Below are positions 56,880 to 64,000 of a DNA stretch of 64,000 nt, piece after piece; within the stretch, counting starts at the first letter, position 1, and each line of letters opens with the position of its first letter. Location: the NCBI GenBank assembly GCA_036936605.1, contig JAUPFV010000001.1, forward strand, positions 217,215,530-217,279,529. Reading direction: 5' to 3'. The notes under the pieces are model-generated. The model was not told the DNA's origin. It saw only the letters and a list, made by a program, of their open reading frames with translations, and made no database searches. The DNA is from Limnanthes douglasii subsp. nivea (Eukaryota > Streptophyta > Magnoliopsida > Brassicales > Limnanthaceae). Both the position numbers and the translations under genes were made by a program.

Positions 56880-57415
56880 CCTCCTATTTATGATTTAGAA
56901 AATTATTCGTAAAATATAACACGATTATTCATGTTTATTACCCCATAAATATCAAGAATATTTCTGTTATTTGTGATAAATAAAAAAAATATTTTTCTTA
57001 TATGCTAGAAATAACAGAAATATTCATATTATACACTATATTCTTGTTATACAGTCTTGATAACATAACTATTTTTATTATACAAAAAAACACAGGAATA
57101 TTTCTATTTTATAAAAAAAACAGGATAACAGGAAAGTTCTTGTTATTTCTGACGAATAATAACACGACTCTTGTTATTTTTGGTGAATAACATGAACAAT
57201 CCTCTTATTTCTAGCGAATAATAACAGGACTATTCATGTTATTTCTACAAATAACAATAATAACCATGTCTATTCTTGTTATTTTTTACAAATAATAACT
57301 GAACTATTCATGTTACTTCTTAGGAATACCAGGAATAGTCCTGTTATTTTTAAAAAATAACACGAATAGTCCTATTATTTCTAACTAATAATAATAAAAA
57401 TAGTTATGTTAAAAT
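56880..57415. repeat. Cluster of imperfect AATAACA/TGTTATT palindromes
   Basis: At least seven units of the form GAATAATAACAGGACTATTC, then TGTTATTTCT occur, spaced about 35-55 bp. Each is partly self-complementary (AATAACA versus TGTTATT). Density is highest at 57118-57415. Non-coding; could form hairpins or be a degraded foldback or tandem element. Confidence 0.6.
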
Positions 57416-57897
57416 TCGTGTAATCTCAATAAAAAATACACCACTTCATATTTAAATCTTTACAAAACCACAAGTACAACTAAAATAGTTACGTAGTAGT
57501 AATACTTATTAAATTAAGCATATAAAAAAACAAGCAACTTTTTAATTTTGTGTGTCAAATTCAACGTTGTTACAATATTTAGAGTTCATTAAATTGAACA
57601 CAACTAGATTACAATCGTACAACTTTATGACAATAGTTTTTACTAACATATTGTAACTATTAATTTTTAAATTACATTGTCCTAAATTATGAGGATGATA
57701 TGATAGGAGGCATACTAAAGTAAGTTAATAAACTTTAGTTCTTCCCATAATAATGTGTATCAATCTTCTTCATAATCAATTTGACAGTCATTAAGCATAT
57801 CCCTGTAAAACAATATAAAGTTAAATTAAATTGGTTTATGGTTAGTTATGAGTCGAACAATATTATATACCAATGTTGATTTGTCATGTTTGAAGCT
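57416..57897. other. AT-rich DNA left of solo LTR
   Basis: Nothing recognised. Confidence 0.4.
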
Positions 57898-58330
57898 TGA
57901 TAGGTCTGGATGTTGTTGGAAGGCCGTTTGAGCCTAAATCTGAAGAGGTAATTCGGGCATCTTTTGCACCAAACTTTCGATGAACAGTAGACGTAAGTGG
58001 ATTATGACTCAGCTATGTGCTAAATCATTTCGGTTTTGGACCTTGAAGACTTTAAAATCGACCCGAGTCCAAGGTCCGACCCGAACGACCCATGGGTCAT
58101 AAAACAAGAGTATAAATACCCCAACCAACCACATTTAATGGGTTGGACTTTTTCGAATTATCTTAATCACAAGCACACACCTCTTTTATCTCTCTATCTT
58201 CTACTTTAAAATTTAATACCCCATTAAACAAAAAACCTAAAATACAATTCGACCAGAATTAATCCACACCAAAGCTGACCCTAACCCAAATTTTGAACAA
58301 CTGTTCATGTCATTCGTTTTGTTTTGTAAT
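57898..58330 (+). repeat. Solo LTR of the same gypsy family
   Basis: It begins TGATAGGTCTGGATG, contains GACTCAGCTATGTGCTAAAT and GACCCATGGGTCATAAAAC, and its TATA module TATAAATACCCCAACCAACC starts at 58111, all matching the other three LTRs. No gag, pol or antisense gene adjoins it on either side, so it is a solo LTR or fragment. It lies about 1.1 kb from the 3' end of the sulfotransferase gene. The right edge is approximate. Confidence 0.7.
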
Positions 58331-59440
58331 ATCAAATTTAGGTCGAATTTGGTTTCTAATACATGTTTAAGGAAATCAGACACAATTTGAACCGCTATAA
58401 ATAAGAGGAATGTTCATGGTGTTCAATACGAATAAAACTAAATCGAACAAAACCTAAATCACAAAAAACTAAGTCACAAAACTTAAACCATAGAATTAAA
58501 AAAAACAATTAGCTTGCCCAAAAAACCTCTACATTTTAGATTAACATGCTACTTTATGGTAGTTTAAGATCATATCGAACATGAATCAATTGAAACCAAA
58601 ATAAGCTTATACATCCAAATTTCTTCAACGAGTTTGAGAAGAAAACAAAGAATTTAACGATTTACAAACTAAAATCGATGAAATCTAATTCTTTCTGAGT
58701 AGCTAGTCCATATGCGATCAAAATTTGGATAAAGTAAATAATCAAAGAAATAGTGGATAGCTAGACCTGGATAAGGTCGATAAACCTGATTATTCATCAT
58801 ATGAGCTCCTACAAATCTAATTGTTCACCATACGAGCTCTGTAGAAAGATATGGATGTGATTATAACCGAATCACAACGAAAACGAGAAGAAAGAAAAAA
58901 AATCGAAAAAATAGTATAGTAAAAATAGATAAATCACTTGCCCATTTAAGATTTGTTCACCGAATCGGAGGGTTTCGGTTTATCGAACGATAAAAGAAAA
59001 TATAAGTACATGTTTTGGAGAGAGGAAAAAAACGAGTAAGCCTGTCAATCTGCTACAAACGGACTTCAATTTCGATTTTGTAGAAGCCGCGATCCATAAA
59101 AAGAAGAATGAAAGAAAACAGATAGAGGAAGAAATGGTTTTGGGATGGTAGGATAAATTTGTCCTTCTTAATATCAACTAGATTTATTAATAAATACAAT
59201 TTGTAATTGTATATCTAATATTAACAGTTTTTAGACCCGATATATAAGTCTCCTTTATAAAAAATAGTTTTGGTCGGAGATAGTTATCCCTAATGTACTA
59301 CCGAAACAAAATAAAACTATTTTATTCCATTCAATTTATAGCTATAGCAGAACAAGCCAAAAGAAAAGCCATAGATTAAAACACATTACAAGGAGATAGA
59401 TAGATGACATGATAAACAACTTAATTCAACTGATAAATCT
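58331..59440. other. Intergenic DNA, 3' side of the sulfotransferase gene
   Basis: No gene recognised. CATATGAGCTCCTACAAATC and CATACGAGCTCTGTAG (near 58800-58840) form a short duplicated motif. AATAAAA sequences on the - strand near 59313-59327 are plausible polyadenylation signals for the sulfotransferase, about 120 bp past its stop. Confidence 0.45.
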
Positions 59441-59443
59441 CTT

Positions 59444-60472
59444 TCAAACACCTTGAATCAACCCAGATCCACTAAACTTCTCATCCATCAACTCATCCAT
59501 ACGTTTTCCCATCTCCGGCGTCAAATAATTCCTCCAGTCACCAACTTTCCCTTTCCTAAAATAAGCACTGTTTGCATAAACAGCAGGTCGATCCTCCCTC
59601 TCCTTATCTCCTTTATTCGCCTCCAAATTCTTCAGATTCTCGAAGCTACAAAGATCCACCACTTTCTTAATAACTCCAGCTTCTTCTTCTTCACCACTGA
59701 ATCCATACCCCATAAAATCCGCCAATTTTTTAACATAAGGCAGAGGATCACCTCTCATTTCCTCGTATTTCAAAAACATGATTCGTTTCGGGTTCTCTTT
59801 GAAAGCATCCCAATACCCTTTAACATGATCCAAATACGGTCCGTAAACAGAGTACCCTTTACAGAACATATCAAAAGCTTCTTCCACACCTAGTAAATCA
59901 CCCGACTCGGACTTCTCCTTATGAAGAAACGTCCACATTGAAATGAAAGTATCTCTCGGGTCTCTCCACACGTAAACCATTTTAGCACCCGAGTTTATAA
60001 CGGATTCGGGTAGGGAACTGTAGGGGATGTGTGTTGAGAAAAGTGGGTTGCGGTCGTCTTTTAAGACCTCGACGTTTGGGAAAAACGGGAAGTCGATCTC
60101 GATATAAGGAACGAATTCATGTGGGTTTCTTTTGAGTAGAGGGTTAGATGTATCATCGAATTTGGTCCGGTTGGCGATGGCGTAGGTTAAAGCTTTGAGC
60201 CATGTGGTTCCGGTTTTGGGGTAGCTACAGACGAAGAAATCAGTGGGTCGAGCTTTGAAGTGTTGTTTGGCGTGTAGGGTTCCTTCTAGTAGAGACTCTT
60301 GCCACCAGTATCCTTCGTATTGGTACATGATTTCTTTAGGTCTCCATCCTTTTTGTTGAGGGAGAGTTGATATGATTATTTTGTATTTCGGTTGGTTTTT
60401 TTCGAATTCGGTTTGGTTTGATTCGGTTTCGTGATTGTGATTGTGTTCTTCACAAACTAAAGTGGATTCCAT
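59444..60472 (-). CDS. Cytosolic sulfotransferase (plant SOT family), 342 aa
   Basis: It transfers a sulfonate group from PAPS to a hydroxyl of a small molecule. Plant family members act in the cytosol on flavonols, brassinosteroids, hydroxyjasmonate, salicylate or desulfo-glucosinolates; the substrate here cannot be told. PAPS 5'-phosphosulfate loop YPKTGTTWLKAL at residues 84-95; catalytic His148 in STHIPYSSLP; 3'-phosphate contacts R170 (WRDPRDTFIS) and S178; C-terminal RKG at 306-308 within RKGKVGDWRNYLTPEM. Length and single-exon structure are usual for the family. There is no targeting peptide; the N-terminus is His/Glu-rich (HNHNHETESNQ). The ATG at 60472 is the first in frame and a TATA box (TATAAAAA, - strand) lies at about 60550-60557. 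It is open, with all key residues present, and the only intact non-transposon gene here. Confidence 0.95.
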   Translation of the reverse strand: MESTLVCEEHNHNHETESNQTEFEKNQPKYKIIISTLPQQKGWRPKEIMYQYEGYWWQESLLEGTLHAKQHFKARPTDFFVCSYPKTGTTWLKALTYAIANRTKFDDTSNPLLKRNPHEFVPYIEIDFPFFPNVEVLKDDRNPLFSTHIPYSSLPESVINSGAKMVYVWRDPRDTFISMWTFLHKEKSESGDLLGVEEAFDMFCKGYSVYGPYLDHVKGYWDAFKENPKRIMFLKYEEMRGDPLPYVKKLADFMGYGFSGEEEEAGVIKKVVDLCSFENLKNLEANKGDKEREDRPAVYANSAYFRKGKVGDWRNYLTPEMGKRMDELMDEKFSGSGLIQGV

Positions 60473-60600
60473 GAGAGTATGATTTATTGTCTCTGGGTTT
60501 TGGTTAAAGAAGGTCTTTGGTGTTTTTAGAATTGCAGAGATGATAGATCTTTTTATAGGGAGTTATGTTGATAAGGGTCGGGTTTTCATAAGTGTTTATA
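60473..60600 (-). promoter_or_regulatory. Core promoter and leader of the sulfotransferase gene
   Basis: On the - strand CCCTATAAAAAGATC (TATA at about 60557-60550) is about 80 bp before the ATG, giving a short leader of roughly 50 bases. No other element could be named. Confidence 0.6.
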
Positions 60601-61155
60601 AATTGCTCCGACTGGATCGGTAACTATAAGACAATCATGATATTCCTTCCAATCCAGGTTGATGTCATTTTAGAGAATTTTTCTTTCTCGCCAAAATACA
60701 TATGGCTTTAGACAACAATTTCATTTATTCTAAATTATATAAAATTTTACAGCTTAAATCCGTTGGTTTATATTTTTTTTTTGTTTCTTTTTAAAGGAAA
60801 AGATTAGCTTGACTAAATATTACAACTTTATTTAAATTTTAAAATAATTAATTTTTTTTTATTGTCTAGATATAATTTTATAAACCATATCACCTTATAT
60901 AAAAATTTAAAAAATATTTTAATCCGTAGTGATTTCACTTCAATTACAAAAATATTGTTTCTACCGGTGTTTTATTTTTGATAATCTGTTTTTAGTTCTT
61001 TTATTTATTTGATCGGTTTTAAATTTAGATAACAAAAAATTTAGCTATATTTCGAAACCGGAGACGATTTATTTTTTTATTTAAACAATATCGTTCCGAC
61101 TTTTTGAACACGTGATTTATTAATATTTGGGTAGATTATTTACTAAATACTTTTT
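60601..61155. other. AT-rich DNA upstream of sulfotransferase gene
   Basis: Nothing further recognised. Confidence 0.4.
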
Positions 61156-61159
61156 GTGT

Positions 61160-63270
61160 TATAATGATTAAATGTTATTATGAGCTTGTTCGTGTTTTCA
61201 TCGTGATTAGTACGAAACACGATTTTAATGACAAAACTAATATAATACCTTTGGTAATATTGGGAAAAGTTAAGAACATCTTCTTTAGTATTGAAATAAC
61301 AAAGTCTCGGGATCGAACAATTATAGTTCTAGTTTTTTTAGGACCGTTTGAAACATTGCTGGTAGTGAACTCAGTAAAATGGTCCATCGAATGTTTCATT
61401 ATAACTCCCTCGCCTATTTGTGGAATAAAAGCTACATTTTTTTATTTTGAAATTGGACACTACATCATTTACAACGGATATTCGATCATTACTTGTTGCA
61501 CTGTTATTTACAAAGTAATCTCAAATATTCTAGCCAATAGAAACAAAGACTCTGTCACCTACCTCATTGACAAATCGTAATTTGCGTTCGTCCTCAATCA
61601 TAAAATTTCTAATAAGATTATCCTTTCCTAATAGCTCTTTAGAGATTATCAAAACTATTCGTAAAAGTTCAAAGGTCGATCTAAAGATCAACCTTATTAT
61701 TTTGATAGCATTCGTTAATACCTTATTTTAGACATTCTACTGGTCATAAAGTCCCCTGAAAATATGACGTATTGTATTGTCTAGTGTAACTCCACCCCTT
61801 AGTAAATTATCAACATCTATGGTGATCCTTGTGGAAATTTCCAGGTTTGGGAAGGGACATCGGCAGAGGGATCCATTATCTCATTTTTTTTGTTATTGTG
61901 ATGCAAGTTCTCTAGAGTATCCTCGAAAAAAAAGGTTGTAATATAAATTTAAAAATCCATTGAGAATGTTATAAACTTAAAATCATAAGTCTATGCTTCG
62001 TAGATGAACTTATGATCTTATTTAGGGCAGATGTTTGTTCTCTTAAAATAATTAAGGATTGTCTCAACATTTTTCCTCTCTAGGCTCCACGCCAGTTCCT
62101 ATAAGAGTCACATATTCCTCTTATGGTGGGGACTATTCTCAAGCACGACATGTTAGACACTATTGACTATGAGATTTGTACATTTTTGGTTAAATACTTG
62201 GGTGTTCCCCTAACAACGAGCCGTTTGTCGTTAAATGAATGCCAGACTATCCTCGATAGAGTCCCCTCTAGAATTGATTCTTAAATTTTAAGTACATTTT
62301 GTACGCCGATAGACTTAAGATCATTAATTCCATTCTTTTTGCGGTCCAAGTCTATTAGTTTTCAATTTTTATCTTTTCTCAAAGATCGTGCACAATCTCG
62401 TTGACATTTATTTTTCCTGGCCACAAATAAAGGTCTATGGTGCCAAAGTTTCTTAGGATAAGGTTTACCATGCTTGTGGACGGTTTTAGACCTTAAGGTA
62501 TAGAATCAAACGATTGGCCTCACTGGTTCATCATAATTGACAAAAACTGTTCTATTGGGTGTGATTGGATAAAAACATAAAATAATAAAAAATAATAACT
62601 ACCCATACTAACTTAGGCTCATTAAATTCGTGGATCTTGAGGAAAATCATCCGTATGTAATTTATTTCCATTTTGGTAGGCAACGAGAAAAAACTTCTTG
62701 TTTGACCAATGATTGTTGCCAACCTTCTCGTGACCTATTATGGCTACAATATTATTCGTGATTCAAGACTCAACGGTAAACACAAAGTTTCATATATCAC
62801 GAGAAATGGTTGATGATCCTCTCCTTCTCGAATTAGATTGACTAGAGCTAACACCTATATTAATCTTAACGAGATCAACCGCCTTATCGAGACGTTCCCT
62901 CATTCCCGTATTAACAGTGAATATATATCTTGTTGGACTGTCACTCATGAGAATATAAATCTTACTATCATGGATATCTATCATTTCATTCGGTAGTTTG
63001 TGCCCTATGTCGAGTGGATTAGATTGGTATGACACACGTACAATATTGTTCGCCATTTTTTTGTTATTTGTCTCACTATCTGAGGAAAACTGTCTATTAT
63101 GGACACCCATATCCCTTCTTTCATGTGATTGTATCCTTTATTGTAATATAACTGAATCCATCAAACATATTCTCTTCGATTATGCCTTCACTCACTGCAT
63201 TTGGGAAGCCACAAGCACCAAGCTTAGTTTTCCTCTTTTAGGGTCTGATTGGCCTCGTTATCTCTAGGAG
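61160..63270 (+). pseudogene. Degenerate L1-type LINE, + strand
   Basis: Reverse transcriptase remnants occur in shifting frames: YSIITCCTVIYKVISNILAN at about 61480-61540; LCFVDELMILF near 61995-62025, in the place of the catalytic LCFADDLMIF motif (the usual ADD reads VDE); YLGVPLTTSRLSLNECQ near 62200; and YADRLKIINSILFAVQVYWF-like residues near 62300-62360. A zf-RVT end follows: ILYCNITESIKHILFDYAFT at 63130-63190. Stops are frequent. The 5' part (ORF1, endonuclease) is absent. Confidence 0.75.
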
Positions 63271-64000
63271 ATGGCTTTTGGACATTCACTAACCTTGGTA
63301 ATCTATGAGGTAATTACTTTACCACTATCATTTACCATGTTTGGCGATAGTGCAATATAATATTATTTTTGTTCTCCGGACTTTGTTACGTCTGTTGTTT
63401 CACAACGCACATTATCTAATGTTTACAACATACTTTTTAACTGAAATGTTTCCTGACAATCCTAACCCCCTTCTCTTATGCATTCGTTAATATAAATTTC
63501 TATTTTGATTTTTTTTTATTTATAGTTTAGTTTATTCCTTGATGATGTTCTTAGAGTGTTTTTTGGACTCAATATTTTCTACAATAGTTGTTTTATTTCG
63601 TTTATTTGTAATACATTAATTATACACTTGTATTTGCTCGACTAGTATAAGGTCCTTCATGAACCTTTTGAACCTCGTCTATCTTGAACTTTCTGTATCA
63701 GGTTATATACCTAGAAAATAACTCTTGGTTGTTGTATTAAACCCGTGTATTCTTAATGTATTCTTATTCCAAAGATATATAAAACTAACATGTAAGCATT
63801 GAAACAAACTAACAAACCAAAATTAACTATTTAAAAGTTTAAAAAGAAAATCTTAGATACATGGATATGACTTAGATTTAGTTTATGTTATGTTAAATTA
63901 TATTATATTATATTATATTTATTTCCATGTTTTTCGATATATATATATATATATATATATTATTTTTGTTTGTGGAAATCATTAATTTATAAAATATTCT
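63271..64000. other. AT-rich DNA at the right window edge
   Basis: No gene recognised. A TTATA pentanucleotide run near 63890-63920 and an AT run at about 63938-63960 close the window. Confidence 0.5.

Noticed and set aside
58980..59177. 65-codon - strand frame as a small secreted protein
   Set aside because: It has a hydrophobic stretch, but no recognisable homology, no clear promoter and no cysteine pattern; too weak to call.
59453..59893. 146-codon + strand frame
   Set aside because: Antisense shadow of the sulfotransferase gene.

Overview
The window looks like nuclear DNA of a flowering plant, probably a eudicot. It is AT-rich and gene-poor, dominated by degenerate plant transposable elements, and holds one intact host gene of plant type, a cytosolic sulfotransferase. 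I cannot name the species. No bacterial, organellar or CRISPR features were seen.

Layout. 1-6000: a Ty3/gypsy element (copy A, + strand) with broken gag and integrase, then a reading frame on the opposite strand, then its 3' LTR. 6000-8140: AT-rich DNA with LTR-like and duplicated repeats. 8144-14256: an apparently complete hAT transposon with an 8-bp target-site duplication (TSD). It carries a 712-aa BED/hAT transposase and a divergently transcribed 495-aa gene, with a palindrome-filled promoter between them. 14471-17734: a non-autonomous relative with the same ends and promoter but different contents. 18100-24100: two L1-type LINEs facing each other. 25860-29980: copia LTR, fragment, LTR, fragment, LTR. 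31504-32723: a non-autonomous hAT with TSD. 33650-34850: copia remnant. 37415-38739: a Mutator-like element with 9-bp TSD that contains a minisatellite. 40690-42300: LINE. 43323-43570: Stowaway-type MITE. 45440-54193: a second gypsy element (copy B, - strand) of the same family as copy A, again with the extra frame antisense to gag-pol. 54300-55150: copia fragment. 55597-56530: broken GH9 endoglucanase. 57898-58330: solo LTR of the gypsy family. 59444-60472: sulfotransferase gene. 61160-63270: LINE.

Two systems stand out. First, the hAT element has two genes sharing a bidirectional promoter with TATA boxes on both sides, paired TGACGTCA boxes and a cluster of long palindromes. Its relative keeps ends and promoter while losing both genes. 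Second, the gypsy family carries an antisense gene with a gypsy-type transposon domain, a coiled coil and a putative intron at the same position in both copies. This fits what is known of Tat-lineage elements, some of which carry antisense frames. All assignments rest on reading the sequence by eye, with no database search.
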